A DNA stretch of 64,000 nt from JAALLB01 sp017643495 (GCA_965216105.1 OZ244147.1:1-64000); one strand, 5' to 3'. Positions 46,152-54,422 are shown, counted from the stretch's first letter. The notes: generated by a model from the sequence alone, not told the origin. A program made the numbers and translations.

Positions 46152-46898
46152 CTACATGTCGTCCAGCAATCCATAGCGGATTGCTTTTGCTACGGTATGA
46201 GCCTTGTTAGCGGTATCAAGCTTCATCGCCGCCGAAGCCAGATAATTATTCACGGTATTATCGGAAATCTTCAAAATGGTCCCGACTTCAGAGCTTGTCT
46301 TGCCACAAGCAGTCCAGTAGACGCATTCCTTTTCCCGCTCCGTAAGCGTGTCCACGCTCTTGGCCTGCATCACATCAAGATTACAGACAGCTTCATATGC
46401 ATGGTTGGCAAAGTAGCTCAGCTCCATGAGTTCGGCTTCACTGGGATCAGGCCGGTCGCCCACAAAACCCAAAGCCCCACGCTGCCCCGAAGGGCCGCTA
46501 CAGTGGAAATAGACTCCGGAAGTAATTCCAAACTCCTGAAAAAGATCGGCAGCGCTACGGGAACGGTCTTCCGAACGGCCGCTCATGATGGTTTCAAACC
46601 GCCATACATAGGGCAAGGTGCTTTTCTTGAGAGCCTTGAGGATCGGGCTGTCGGACATGAGACTCATCGTGTCATAAGCCCCGATCAGTTCCGGATCCCA
46701 GTTTGTAATGATGCCGAGGTCAGCTATGCCCGCATCATTGCCATCCGGCAGACGCAGCATGATAAACTTCTTGTAGCCTGAGTTCAGGCAGACTTCTTTT
46801 ACAATCCGGAAAACATCATAACTTGTACGCGCTTCCGACAATCCCTTCAGGTGATCCATGTCCTCGGCAGAAACTGTTGTAGCACGGGCAACTTGCAC
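46152..46898 (-). CDS. LuxR-type regulator with autoinducer-binding domain (LuxR solo)
   Basis: 248 residues: autoinducer-binding domain (about 15-165) and a LuxR HTH (about 182-240, LTEREKECVYWTACGKTSSEVG). Residues matching the TraR ligand pocket are seen in NWDPELIGAYD, SDSPIL and YVW, although the usual DP pair reads D-S-P. No luxI-type synthase is in the window, so this is a solo regulator. The PAS gene follows in the same operon. Confidence 0.88.
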   Translation of the reverse strand: MQVARATTVSAEDMDHLKGLSEARTSYDVFRIVKEVCLNSGYKKFIMLRLPDGNDAGIADLGIITNWDPELIGAYDTMSLMSDSPILKALKKSTLPYVWRFETIMSGRSEDRSRSAADLFQEFGITSGVYFHCSGPSGQRGALGFVGDRPDPSEAELMELSYFANHAYEAVCNLDVMQAKSVDTLTEREKECVYWTACGKTSSEVGTILKISDNTVNNYLASAAMKLDTANKAHTVAKAIRYGLLDDM

Positions 46899-46952
46899 TA
46901 TCTCGATCCAAATTTAATGCACCATTTCTGGCACTGACAGATTGTGCGAAGC

Positions 46953-48083
46953 TTATGCGGGCAATTTTGGTGTCCTTACTCTCTGCCCCAAAACATGGGT
47001 CAGAATAGTATAAGTTATAAGTAGTGAGGGAACAGCAACAAATCCACCTACAGGGCCCCAAATCCATATCCAGAAGGCGAGGGCAAGGAAAACGATGAAC
47101 GGATTCATCGTCAGTGCGCGGCCAAGAAATTGTGGCGTGACGAAATATGCTTCTGTGAGATTCAACCCGAGAAATACCATCGCAGGAAGGGCAACCTGGA
47201 ACAGGGTGCCACCGGTCGAAAGCCCGACCATAAACAATATGAAAGCCATCAGGGCCGGCCCAAGATAGATGACGTAATTGAGCAGGCCCGCGAGCACGCC
47301 CCAAAGAACCGGGGAAGGTACGCCAATCAGCCACATGGCAATCGTGGTAGCCACACCCAAGCCTATGTTGATTAAAGTGATTTGCACCAGATATCTTGAA
47401 ACCTTGAGTTCTATATCCAGGAAAATCCGGGCCATACGCAACCTCAGTGCACGCGAGAAACAAAGCTTGAGAACAGAGGCACGAAACTCGTCACGCGTTG
47501 CAACAAAGAAATACAGACTTGTGATGAAAATCAAAAACTGGCCGAGCAGTGCCGGAGCCTTGCTTGCAGCTTCCTTCACAGTATCCGCATCCCCCAGATC
47601 CACTTTCATGTTTTCTTCGGTGAGCTGCAGTTCACTGAGAATTTCCTGATACTTGCTGATTGCAATCATGTCCCTCCAGGAACTGATCAAGTCATTGATC
47701 CTTGCCCAGATCAGAGGAAGCCGTTCTGTCCAGTCAGACAGCGGGACAGCCAGGCCCACACCTAGAATTGTCAAAAGAGCAAGCAATGAAACGACAGAAA
47801 TCAATGCCGAAACTCCCGAACTCATTCCGGCTGCTTCCATGCGTCGTGCGTAGGGAACAAGCATCAGTCCAATCACCACGGCAAGAAAAATCGGAGCGAG
47901 AAAGAACCGGGCATAACTCAAAGCGACAAGCACGGTAAAAATGCCGATCACCACCAACGCAATATGCGAAGTATTGGCAAGCAACCGGTCAAAATCCTCC
48001 GGTCGTTCCGAGGGAATTGCAGCCATTCTGCGTCTGTAAGGAAGTTTTCTTCGCATGGATAAGTGCTTTTCCGTGGCCATCAA
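46953..48083 (-). CDS. AI-2E family transporter (PerM/TqsA type)
   Basis: 376 residues with about eight hydrophobic helices: pairs near the N-terminus, an amphipathic middle (KYQEILSELQLTEENMKVDLGD), and the C-terminal set ending GPVGGFVAVPSLLITYTIL. The family contains E. coli TqsA and PerM; substrate is generally unknown. Divergent from csbD. Confidence 0.87.
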   Translation of the reverse strand: MMATEKHLSMRRKLPYRRRMAAIPSERPEDFDRLLANTSHIALVVIGIFTVLVALSYARFFLAPIFLAVVIGLMLVPYARRMEAAGMSSGVSALISVVSLLALLTILGVGLAVPLSDWTERLPLIWARINDLISSWRDMIAISKYQEILSELQLTEENMKVDLGDADTVKEAASKAPALLGQFLIFITSLYFFVATRDEFRASVLKLCFSRALRLRMARIFLDIELKVSRYLVQITLINIGLGVATTIAMWLIGVPSPVLWGVLAGLLNYVIYLGPALMAFILFMVGLSTGGTLFQVALPAMVFLGLNLTEAYFVTPQFLGRALTMNPFIVFLALAFWIWIWGPVGGFVAVPSLLITYTILTHVLGQRVRTPKLPA

Positions 48084-48146
48084 AATTAAATGACGGATGA
48101 AACGGTTTGTTCCCTTACAAGCTGTTGTTTTTAATTCCTCTTGTGC

Positions 48147-48171
48147 GGAACAGTTTGGGGAATCCGGCGTT
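48147..48171 (+). promoter_or_regulatory. EcfG promoter of csbD
   Basis: Exact consensus GGAAC-N16-CGTT (48147-48151 and 48168-48171). Predicted start of transcription near 48178, 60 bp before the csbD ATG. Confidence 0.88.
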
Positions 48172-48236
48172 TTATTTCCAGTAGCTGACGGTGCTTCAAA
48201 TGAAACCTGTCAGCATGTGCAAGAAAGGAATTTATC

Positions 48237-48434
48237 ATGAATTGGGACACAATCGAAGGTAACTGGAAGCAGTTCAAGGGCAAGGCCCAGGAACAATGGG
48301 GCAAGCTCACGAATGACGACCTTGATGTTATTGCCGGCAACCGCGAGCAATTGGCGGGTAAATTGCAAGAGCAATACGGCAAGTCCAAGGACGAAGCAGA
48401 ACGTGAAATCGATGAATGGGCAGGCAAATACTAA
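48237..48434 (+). CDS. CsbD-family stress protein
   Basis: 65 residues, family signature MNWDTIEGNWKQFKGKAQEQ and the repeated GxxxQLxGKLQEQYG element. Small, charged, soluble; in Bacillus csbD belongs to the general-stress regulon. AAGGAA lies before the ATG. An exact EcfG promoter upstream and a strong terminator downstream make this a single-gene stress unit. Confidence 0.95.
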   Translation: MNWDTIEGNWKQFKGKAQEQWGKLTNDDLDVIAGNREQLAGKLQEQYGKSKDEAEREIDEWAGKY

Positions 48435-48454
48435 GCCTGTCTCACATGAAAAAG

Positions 48455-48482
48455 AAAACCGGCACGACTTGCCGGTTTTTTT
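48455..48482 (+). terminator. Intrinsic terminator after csbD
   Basis: AAAACCGGCA, loop CGACT, TGCCGGTTTT plus further T; ten-base stem running into a seven-T tail, 21 bp after the stop. Confidence 0.93.
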
Positions 48483-48552
48483 ATGCCTGAATTTCAATGG
48501 TGAAAGTTGATCAAACTCCCCCACCAAAATCACTTGTTCAAGTATTCAAGAC

Positions 48553-48581
48553 AAAAAACGCCGCTCCAAGGAGCGGCGTTT
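48553..48581 (-). terminator. Intrinsic terminator after the DUF1328 gene
   Basis: Perfect 12-base stem AAACGCCGCTCC / GGAGCGGCGTTT with a two-base centre; on the minus strand it is followed by T6. Lies 30 bp past the DUF1328 stop. Confidence 0.88.
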
Positions 48582-48610
48582 CGGTCAAGTCGTATCTCAG
48601 ATTGCCAGTG

Positions 48611-48778
48611 TTACGTTGCCCGTCTGAAGAAGTTCATGACAATTGACGCCAAGAACAACAGGATAAACAGGAAGAAAAGGCCTTGTGCAATTGATGCGGA
48701 AGCACCTGCTACACCGCCAAACCCAAGAACACCTGCAATCAGTGCGACAACGAGAAATACTAGAGCATAATAAAGCAT
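48611..48778 (-). CDS. DUF1328 (YtjA-type) small membrane protein
   Basis: 55 residues, two membrane helices: LYYALVFLVVALIAGVLGFG with the GFGGVAG turn, and IAQGLFFLFILLFLASIVMNFF. The start at ATG 48778 is fixed by AAGGAG eight bases upstream. An exact EcfG promoter lies 32 bp upstream. The family is widespread and stress-associated, function unknown. Confidence 0.93.
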   Translation of the reverse strand: MLYYALVFLVVALIAGVLGFGGVAGASASIAQGLFFLFILLFLASIVMNFFRRAT

Positions 48779-48809
48779 GGAATTCTCCTTCGTTAATTCT
48801 GTTGGTAAA

Positions 48810-48834
48810 ACGAAGTACCGTGCCTTTAGTTCCA
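48810..48834 (-). promoter_or_regulatory. EcfG promoter of the DUF1328 gene
   Basis: On the minus strand GGAAC (48834-48830), 16 bases, CGTT (48813-48810), exact consensus. It starts six bases after the phyR stop, so the DUF1328 gene can be transcribed separately from phyR. Confidence 0.88.
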
Positions 48835-48840
48835 AATATT

Positions 48841-49629
48841 CTACTTTGCTGCTGTTGTATTGAAAAACAATGCCTGACTGATGAGGGCCTTTACCTGCTC
48901 AGGGTTGAACGGCTTTGTAACCAGGAATGTCGGTTCGGGACGCTCTCCTGTCAAAAGGCGTTCCGGATAAGCCGTTATGAAGATGACGGGGATATCAGCA
49001 TTTTTCAGAATATCATTTACCGCATCTATGCCGGAACTTCCGTCAGCAAGCTGAATGTCAGCCAAAACCATTTTCGGACTGGAGCTCGTGAACAATTTTA
49101 CCGCTTCGTCATGTGTGCGGGCAATGCCGGTTACCGAATGGCCCAACTCTTCCACAAGCTGCTCTATGTCCATGGCGATCAACGGCTCATCTTCAATAAT
49201 CATGATGTCCGTCTTTACCTGTCGGGAAATATCCTTGGCGGCCTCTTCGAGCAACTGGTCCACTTCCTCTTCGGAAACCGAAAGGACGTCCGCTATTTCA
49301 TCCCTGGTGAATTCCTCAACCGCGTTGAGAATGAAGGCTTGCCGCGGCTTGGGTGAAACCGCAGCCAGATTGGCGGCAGCACGCTCTTCCCATGCAAACG
49401 GGGATTCCATGGGTTCAACGTCAATTGTGGTAGATTCATAAATTTTTGCGAAAAGCTTGAAAACGGCGACCCTGTCATTTTTTGCATCAGGAAAAACATT
49501 GACATCTGCAATCAAGGCCTCGAGAACCGCTGCAACATAAGCATCGCCAGAAGTCTGCGAACCGGTTACCGCACGCGCAAATCGGCGAAGGGTCGGCAAG
49601 TATGCAGCAACTCTGGTAGATAAAGACAT
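48841..49629 (-). CDS. phyR: General stress response regulator PhyR
   Basis: 262 residues: N-terminal sigma-factor-like domain (about 1-130; sigma2-like LPTLRRFARAVTGSQ, sigma4-like SPKPRQAFILNAVEEFTRDEIADVL) and C-terminal receiver (about 140-255) with acidic pair in MIIEDEPLIAMD, phosphoacceptor in VLADIQLADGSSG, and Lys in VTKPF. When phosphorylated the sigma-like domain captures NepR and frees EcfG. ATG 49629 is chosen (AGGGAG upstream); the frame extends 37 codons without similarity. Divergent from nepR-ecfG. No cognate HWE/HisKA2 kinase is in the window. Confidence 0.97.
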   Translation of the reverse strand: MSLSTRVAAYLPTLRRFARAVTGSQTSGDAYVAAVLEALIADVNVFPDAKNDRVAVFKLFAKIYESTTIDVEPMESPFAWEERAAANLAAVSPKPRQAFILNAVEEFTRDEIADVLSVSEEEVDQLLEEAAKDISRQVKTDIMIIEDEPLIAMDIEQLVEELGHSVTGIARTHDEAVKLFTSSSPKMVLADIQLADGSSGIDAVNDILKNADIPVIFITAYPERLLTGERPEPTFLVTKPFNPEQVKALISQALFFNTTAAK

Positions 49630-49645
49630 TATTGAAAACTCCCTC

Positions 49646-49665
49646 AGGTATGGATAACCATACCT
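49646..49665. promoter_or_regulatory. Perfect inverted repeat at the phyR leader
   Basis: AGGTATGG-ATAA-CCATACCT, two perfect 8-base arms, ending directly next to the phyR ribosome site (AGGGAG 49645-49640). Either an operator or an mRNA hairpin beside the ribosome site. Confidence 0.5.
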
Positions 49666-49699
49666 AAATAGACATTGCAAAAAAAAGTTCCATTTTATG

Positions 49700-49724
49700 G
49701 GAACCTTTTTTTCGCCCATGAGTT
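49700..49724 (+). promoter_or_regulatory. EcfG-type promoter of nepR-ecfG
   Basis: GGAAC-N16-AGTT (one mismatch in the weakly conserved first -10 base), predicted start near 49731, about 30 bp before nepR. Implies autoregulation of ecfG, as in other Alphaproteobacteria. Confidence 0.75.
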
Positions 49725-49760
49725 GTCGCTCATGTCGCATATCGATACTGGACGTGGAAA

Positions 49761-49922
49761 TTGCAAAAACAGCCTGACCTGATCAATGACAAGTTAAAAA
49801 GTTTGTACAAGTCCGTACAGGAAGAGGAAATTCCGGAACGTTTCCTAAACATGCTTGAACAACTCGATCAAGCGGAGCAACGCGCTGCCGCAGATGATCA
49901 GGACACCGAAAATGACGACTAA
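49761..49922 (+). CDS. nepR: Anti-sigma factor NepR
   Basis: 53 residues from a TTG start. The conserved NepR core is clear: INDKLKSLYKSVQEEEIPER followed by FLNMLEQLD, a two-helix region that binds EcfG or, alternatively, phosphorylated PhyR. An acidic tail follows. It overlaps the ecfG start by 11 bases, so the pair is translationally coupled. The ribosome site is weak (GTGGAA), and with the TTG start this predicts low NepR output. Location between phyR and ecfG is the classical one. Confidence 0.93.
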   Translation: MQKQPDLINDKLKSLYKSVQEEEIPERFLNMLEQLDQAEQRAAADDQDTENDD

Positions 49923-50448
49923 CGATTTCAAGACAGAACTGCTCAGTTGTCTGGGCAGTTTGCGGGCATTTGCCGTGTCCTTGTGCGGGAACCGGGATCG
50001 CGCTGACGACCTCGTGCAGGAAACCGTCATGAAAGCATGGGCCAAGCAGGAAAGCTTTACCATGGGCACCAACATGAAGGCGTGGCTGTTCACCATTCTG
50101 CGTAACGAGTTTTATGGCCAGATGCGCAAGTCAGGCCGGGAAGTGTCGGACCCGGATGATTATTTTACCAACAATCTTTCCCAACATCCTGAACAGTTTG
50201 GCAAGCTCGACCTGGTGGACTTCCAGAAGGCATTGAAAAAGCTGCCGGACGACCAGAGGGAAGCCATCGTTCTTGTTGGCGCCTCAGGTTTTTCCTACGA
50301 GGAGGCTGCCGAAGTATGTGATTGCGCTGTCGGCACCATCAAGAGCCGTGTCAGCAGGGCACGAACGGCTTTGCAGGAAATGCTGGAGATTTCCGGAGAG
50401 GCCGATTACGGGCCCGATGCCATCGCTTCTGCGGCTTCAATCAAGTAA
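49912..50448 (+). CDS. ecfG: General stress sigma factor EcfG (RpoE2-like, ECF15)
   Basis: 178 residues. Region 2: LRAFAVSLCGNRDRADDLVQETVMKAW and TNMKAWLFTILRNEFY; region 4: LPDDQREAIVLVGASGFSYEEAAEVCDCAVGTIKSRVSRAR. It directs RNA polymerase to GGAAC-N16/17-CGTT promoters, many of which lie in this window. ATG 49912 is used, inside the end of nepR; a longer frame from 49855 is a nepR overlap. Confidence 0.97.
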   Translation: MTTNDFKTELLSCLGSLRAFAVSLCGNRDRADDLVQETVMKAWAKQESFTMGTNMKAWLFTILRNEFYGQMRKSGREVSDPDDYFTNNLSQHPEQFGKLDLVDFQKALKKLPDDQREAIVLVGASGFSYEEAAEVCDCAVGTIKSRVSRARTALQEMLEISGEADYGPDAIASAASIK

Positions 50449-50515
50449 AGAATTCCCAATACCAAATTGCCGGGTCAGAACCCTGCGACTTCACCAAGGA
50501 TATTCAGGCGAGCCG

Positions 50516-50540
50516 GGAACCAAACGGTCACGGCTTCGTT
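50516..50540 (+). promoter_or_regulatory. EcfG promoter of the Crp/Fnr operon
   Basis: Exact GGAAC-N16-CGTT (50516-50520, 50537-50540). Predicted start near 50547, which leaves the TTG at 50585 as the first usable start codon. Confidence 0.87.
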
Positions 50541-50584
50541 AAAAACATTATTTGTTTCAGGGAACTGGTCGCGGGGGGAATGTC

Positions 50585-51340
50585 TTGCTCAACATTGTTG
50601 ATGAAAAGCAGAAGCGTACGAAATGCAGACAATGCCCCTTGCTGAAAATGAAACTGTTCCGGGATTTCTCCGGGGATGAGCTCGGATTCATTGAAAACTT
50701 CAAGACTGGCGAACTGAATGCGGGCAAAGGATCGACCATCCTAGTGGAAGGCTCCCACAGTGCGCACCTGTTTACCGTGCTTACCGGATGGGGCTTTCGC
50801 TACAAGCTGCTGGAAGACGGAAGACGCCAGATACTCAATTACATCCTGCCGGGCGACCTGATCGGTTTGCAGGGCAGTATCACCGGCGAGATGGAACATT
50901 CCATTGAAGCACTTACCGATCTCACCCTGTGTGTTTTTGAACGGGACCGGGTCATGGAATTGTTCAGGAAATTTCCGGAGCTTGGATACGACCTGACCTG
51001 GATTGCAGCAAGAGAGGAATGCATTCTGGATGAGCACCTGCTGAGTGTAGGCAGGAGAACCGCAATCGAAAAAACAGCTTATTTGCTGTCATTCCTGCAT
51101 TTCCGGGCCTCAGCACTCATGGCGCAGGATACACCGCGATTTTCCCTGCCGATTACCCAGCAACATGTGGCCGACACCCTGGGGCTATCGATTGTTCACA
51201 CCAACAAGACGATCCGCAAGCTTGTCGATCGCAAGCTGGTAAAGTGGCTTGACCGGGGCTGCACGGTAACCAATCCGGATGAACTTGTGGAACTGGCTGG
51301 CTGGGAGCCGGAGACAACAAAAACACGTCCAATTCTGTAA
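50585..51340 (+). CDS. Crp/Fnr-family transcriptional regulator
   Basis: 251 residues: a KCRQCPLLK motif near the N-terminus (CxxC, fewer cysteines than FNR), cyclic-nucleotide-binding-like beta roll (about 30-150), and HTH ITQQHVADTLGLSIVHTNKTIRKL. TTG 50585 is chosen because GGGGGGAA lies nine bases upstream and the mapped promoter motif would leave an earlier TTG (50552) at the 5' end. First gene of an EcfG-driven operon; the effector is unknown. Confidence 0.9.
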   Translation: MLNIVDEKQKRTKCRQCPLLKMKLFRDFSGDELGFIENFKTGELNAGKGSTILVEGSHSAHLFTVLTGWGFRYKLLEDGRRQILNYILPGDLIGLQGSITGEMEHSIEALTDLTLCVFERDRVMELFRKFPELGYDLTWIAAREECILDEHLLSVGRRTAIEKTAYLLSFLHFRASALMAQDTPRFSLPITQQHVADTLGLSIVHTNKTIRKLVDRKLVKWLDRGCTVTNPDELVELAGWEPETTKTRPIL

Positions 51341-51361
51341 GCGCCTGGCCGGGAAACAACC

Positions 51362-52294
51362 ATGAAAGTTTGCGCAGTTCTGAACACCGAAAGCGGCAGC
51401 CTGAAAAAACTGGACGATATCAGCGAGTTTTGCCGTCACCTCGAAACATCGTTTAATTCCGAAGGTCATGAAATTGAAGTTAGGACTGTCACCGGCAAGG
51501 ATTTGCTGAATGTGATGGAGAACGTGGCCGGCAATAACGACTATGATACAATTGTTGCCTGCGGTGGCGACGGAACCGTTTCGCTGACAGCCAGTCTGTG
51601 CCACCAGCACGATAAAACCTGCGGCGTGTTACCGGCAGGTACCATGAACCTCTACGCCCGAACACTCGGGATTCCGCTTGATATTCACAGGGCTGCAGAG
51701 GCAATCGCTGCGGCTGAAATAAAAGCCTGCGACATCGCAACGGCCAATGGGCGGGCATTTGTTCACCAGTTCTCACTTGGCCTGCAACCGGAAATCATAC
51801 GGGTGCGAGACCAGATCAAACATACCAATTCCACAGGCAAGATGCTGTCCGGCCTGAAAGCAACAATGACGGTTCTTTCTGATGAACCGCAAACCTATTC
51901 TGTCCGGTTTGACGGAGATGGCGAGGAACCTTTTCAAGAGGTCAGTGTCATGACTGTATCAAACAATCTGTACGGACAGGATCAACTGCCCTATGCAGAC
52001 AAGCCGGATGGCGGCACACTCGGCCTGTACTGGGCACCGCCTCTTGGCAGGCTTGATGCGGTTGGCCTGATCACGGATATCCTGTCCGGAAGCTGGAATC
52101 ACAATCAGCACCTTGTTGAACGGGCAGTTGATGAAATTGTGCTAACATTTGAAGATCCGGGCCCCAACGAAAATGCGAGCCTGGACGGAGAACTGATGGA
52201 ACTGGAAGAAACCATGCATTTCAAAACACACAAGGGCGCACTGAAAGTGCTTGTCCCTGAGCAAGTTTCACTGGTTGAGCAATGGCTTTCCTGA
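51362..52294 (+). CDS. Diacylglycerol-kinase-family lipid kinase
   Basis: 310 residues of the YegS/BmrU type: VACGGDGTVSLTAS nucleotide loop, GTMNLYARTLGIP, and a C-terminal beta sandwich with DGELMELEE. The lipid substrate is uncertain (diacylglycerol, sphingoid or phosphatidylglycerol types exist). It overlaps the next gene by 13 bases and lies 21 bp after the Crp/Fnr gene. Confidence 0.87.
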   Translation: MKVCAVLNTESGSLKKLDDISEFCRHLETSFNSEGHEIEVRTVTGKDLLNVMENVAGNNDYDTIVACGGDGTVSLTASLCHQHDKTCGVLPAGTMNLYARTLGIPLDIHRAAEAIAAAEIKACDIATANGRAFVHQFSLGLQPEIIRVRDQIKHTNSTGKMLSGLKATMTVLSDEPQTYSVRFDGDGEEPFQEVSVMTVSNNLYGQDQLPYADKPDGGTLGLYWAPPLGRLDAVGLITDILSGSWNHNQHLVERAVDEIVLTFEDPGPNENASLDGELMELEETMHFKTHKGALKVLVPEQVSLVEQWLS

Positions 52295-53532
52295 AACGGT
52301 TGATCAACAAGACGGGATTTGTCCTGATGACAATCCCGTCTGTCATCGTTCTGGTGATCGGCTTATTGCCTCTTTTGACCAGCGCCATGGACCGGCAATT
52401 CACTTCCGGGCCACTGGACCCGGCCAACAACCTGCTCGCTCTTTCCAGCACAGAAAACCTTTTGTCCGCCACAGCCACCGGGGCAATGACAGCACTGAGC
52501 CTTGCCTATTCAATCGCCCTGGTTGTTTACTCGCTGGCAGCGGGAAACATAGGCCCACGCCTTCTGAAACGGTTTACAACTGAACTGGTGCCACAAGTGA
52601 CCGCGGGCGTATTTGGCGGCACATTTCTCTACTGCCTTCACACGATGATTTACGTGAAGCCCGACTTCATACCCAAACTCACCATTGCTGGCGTTGCACT
52701 CCTTGCCACGCTATGTGTGATTCAACTGATTTTCTTCGTTCGGGAAATTGCCAAGAACATAACCATTGATGAAGAAATTGCGGAAATCACCGCCTCGCTA
52801 ATCAATGATCTGTCCTTGCAGCAGGAAGCTGAATCCATGCAGGACGACAAAGCGCCCGATGAAAATGATTTCGGCTTTGTGATCGATGCGGGGCGGTCCG
52901 GATACATCAACCATCACCATACAAAGCAACTGGTGAAGCTGGCTGCCGAAAACGATCTGGTTATAAAGCTGGAAAGAACCGATGGAGAATTCGTTCTCCA
53001 TGGAACCACTCTACTCAGCCTGAACCGCGACGTCGATGATGAACTGGTCGAAGACCTGCAGGCTGCCATAGAGATTGGCGGATCAAGGTCAGAGTCCCAG
53101 AATGTAGAATTCTCTATCAGGCTTCTGATAGAAATTGCCCTGCGCGCACTTTCACCCGGCGTCAACGATACATACACCGCGATTGCAGTTGTGGATGGCC
53201 TTTCAAAGGCCATCGCGACCATAGCCGGAGAAGAGCGCAAATTCCGCCTGTTTCTCGATCAGGAAGGCGAATGCCGTGTTTACCAGCTCAACCGGAGCAC
53301 AAAAGAAGTGATCGGAATTGCCTTTCACTCTTTAAGGCGAGCCACCACAAACAACATTCTGATGGCTCAAGCCATTGCCAAAGGATATACACGACTCCAC
53401 GAGAGTGGAACCGCTGATGTGCAATCTGTCATTGAGGAGCATGCCGATCTCCTGCTGAAGGAAATCAACAAAGGCGACCACCAGAAGGAAGACATTGAAA
53501 GCGTTGAAGCCTATCTGGCTTTCCGAAAATAA
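52282..53532 (+). CDS. DUF2254 membrane protein
   Basis: 416 residues with four hydrophobic helices in the first 165 (VLMTIPSVIVLVIGLLPLL, then ATGAMTALSLAYSIALVVYSL, and two more), followed by a soluble domain containing RSGYINHHHTKQL and ALSPGVNDTYTA, both typical of DUF2254. Function unknown. Last gene of the Crp/Fnr operon, with a perfect terminator after it. Confidence 0.87.
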   Translation: MAFLKRLINKTGFVLMTIPSVIVLVIGLLPLLTSAMDRQFTSGPLDPANNLLALSSTENLLSATATGAMTALSLAYSIALVVYSLAAGNIGPRLLKRFTTELVPQVTAGVFGGTFLYCLHTMIYVKPDFIPKLTIAGVALLATLCVIQLIFFVREIAKNITIDEEIAEITASLINDLSLQQEAESMQDDKAPDENDFGFVIDAGRSGYINHHHTKQLVKLAAENDLVIKLERTDGEFVLHGTTLLSLNRDVDDELVEDLQAAIEIGGSRSESQNVEFSIRLLIEIALRALSPGVNDTYTAIAVVDGLSKAIATIAGEERKFRLFLDQEGECRVYQLNRSTKEVIGIAFHSLRRATTNNILMAQAIAKGYTRLHESGTADVQSVIEEHADLLLKEINKGDHQKEDIESVEAYLAFRK

Positions 53533-53568
53533 AACAAAACGGGCACCTTGTCTGGTGCCCGTTTTGTT
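53533..53568. terminator. Bidirectional intrinsic terminator
   Basis: Perfect 15-base stem AACAAAACGGGCACC / GGTGCCCGTTTTGTT with loop TTGTCT, one base after the DUF2254 stop and 23 bp from the end of the facing 84-residue gene. T-rich on both sides, so it can serve both. Confidence 0.92.
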
Positions 53569-53591
53569 AAGAGTATCCGGATTGAGATAGA

Positions 53592-53846
53592 TCAAAGCGT
53601 CGCGGCTTTTCCATCCTCAACCATCGTGGTGTCAACGCCGTATTCATCAAGAATTTGCTCCAGTACCTGAAGCCTGGAACTTCCGGCTTCTTCGTCTGCA
53701 ACCATGTTGCTTTCCGTGGCAGCACGCTGTATCGCGCGCTCATCAAGCAACATCTTCTGCAACTTGTTGATCTTGACACCCTTGTGATCATTACTATTCA
53801 GAATTTCCGTGATATCCGGGTAATTTTTCAGAAGGTCTTGGTCCAT
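53592..53846 (-). CDS. Conserved-looking small acidic protein, unknown
   Basis: 84 residues, acidic and mostly helical, no cysteines or membrane segment. No family recognised. GGAG lies eight bases upstream of the ATG, and it starts 11 bp after dps on the same strand, so it is very likely the last gene of the EcfG-controlled dps operon. Confidence 0.75.
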   Translation of the reverse strand: MDQDLLKNYPDITEILNSNDHKGVKINKLQKMLLDERAIQRAATESNMVADEEAGSSRLQVLEQILDEYGVDTTMVEDGKAATL

Positions 53847-53857
53847 GGGTTACTCCA

Positions 53858-54370
53858 TCAGGAAATGATTGCACGCAGCATCCAGATTGCCTGTTCGTGG
53901 AATGTCAGACGCTCCGTGAGCATGTCTTCGGTGACCATGTCACCGGCATCGCCTGCCTTGGAAGCCGCATCACGAAAATCACGCGCAATTTGCTCATGAT
54001 TTTCAATCAGGTCTTCAATCATGTCATGCGGAACAGTGACGTCCTTGATTGAATCAGCCGGTGACATCTTTGACAGGAACTTGCCGTTTTCTGGAGCAAG
54101 ATGCCCCAAAGCACGAATACGCTCGGCTATGACGTCAGCTGCCGCAAACAAGTCATTGTAGTGATCTTCGGTCAATTCATGGATCGGCTTGAAAAGCGGC
54201 CCTGCAACATTCCAGTGATAGACGTGGCTCTTGATGGTAAGGCTGTAGGTCGAAGCCAGCGCCTCGGACAATGTCGCTGCCATTGCGCTGCGATAGTCTG
54301 CATCAAGGCCTGTTTTCACGTCGACAGGCTTTGAATTAACTTCGAGTGATGAGTCATGAACATTCATCAT
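53858..54370 (-). CDS. dps: Dps-family DNA-protection/ferritin-like protein
   Basis: 170 residues, four-helix bundle. The inter-subunit ferroxidase site is clear: KSHVYHWNVAGPLFKPIH then EDHYNDLFAAADVIAERIRALG. Oxidises Fe2+ with peroxide, stores iron and shields DNA. The N-terminus carries few lysines, so DNA binding is uncertain. AAGGAG precedes two adjacent ATGs. Third gene after two tiny membrane-protein genes. Confidence 0.95.
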   Translation of the reverse strand: MMNVHDSSLEVNSKPVDVKTGLDADYRSAMAATLSEALASTYSLTIKSHVYHWNVAGPLFKPIHELTEDHYNDLFAAADVIAERIRALGHLAPENGKFLSKMSPADSIKDVTVPHDMIEDLIENHEQIARDFRDAASKAGDAGDMVTEDMLTERLTFHEQAIWMLRAIIS

Positions 54371-54422
54371 GAGCTCCTTTCTGTTTCAGGTTTTGAGTGA
54401 GTTGAAATTCTTCCGCCTGCAA

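Noticed and set aside
49667..49691. Leftward EcfG promoter for phyR (GGAAC-N16-TATT)
   Set aside because: The essential GTT of the -10 is missing; kept only as part of the paired-GGAAC observation.
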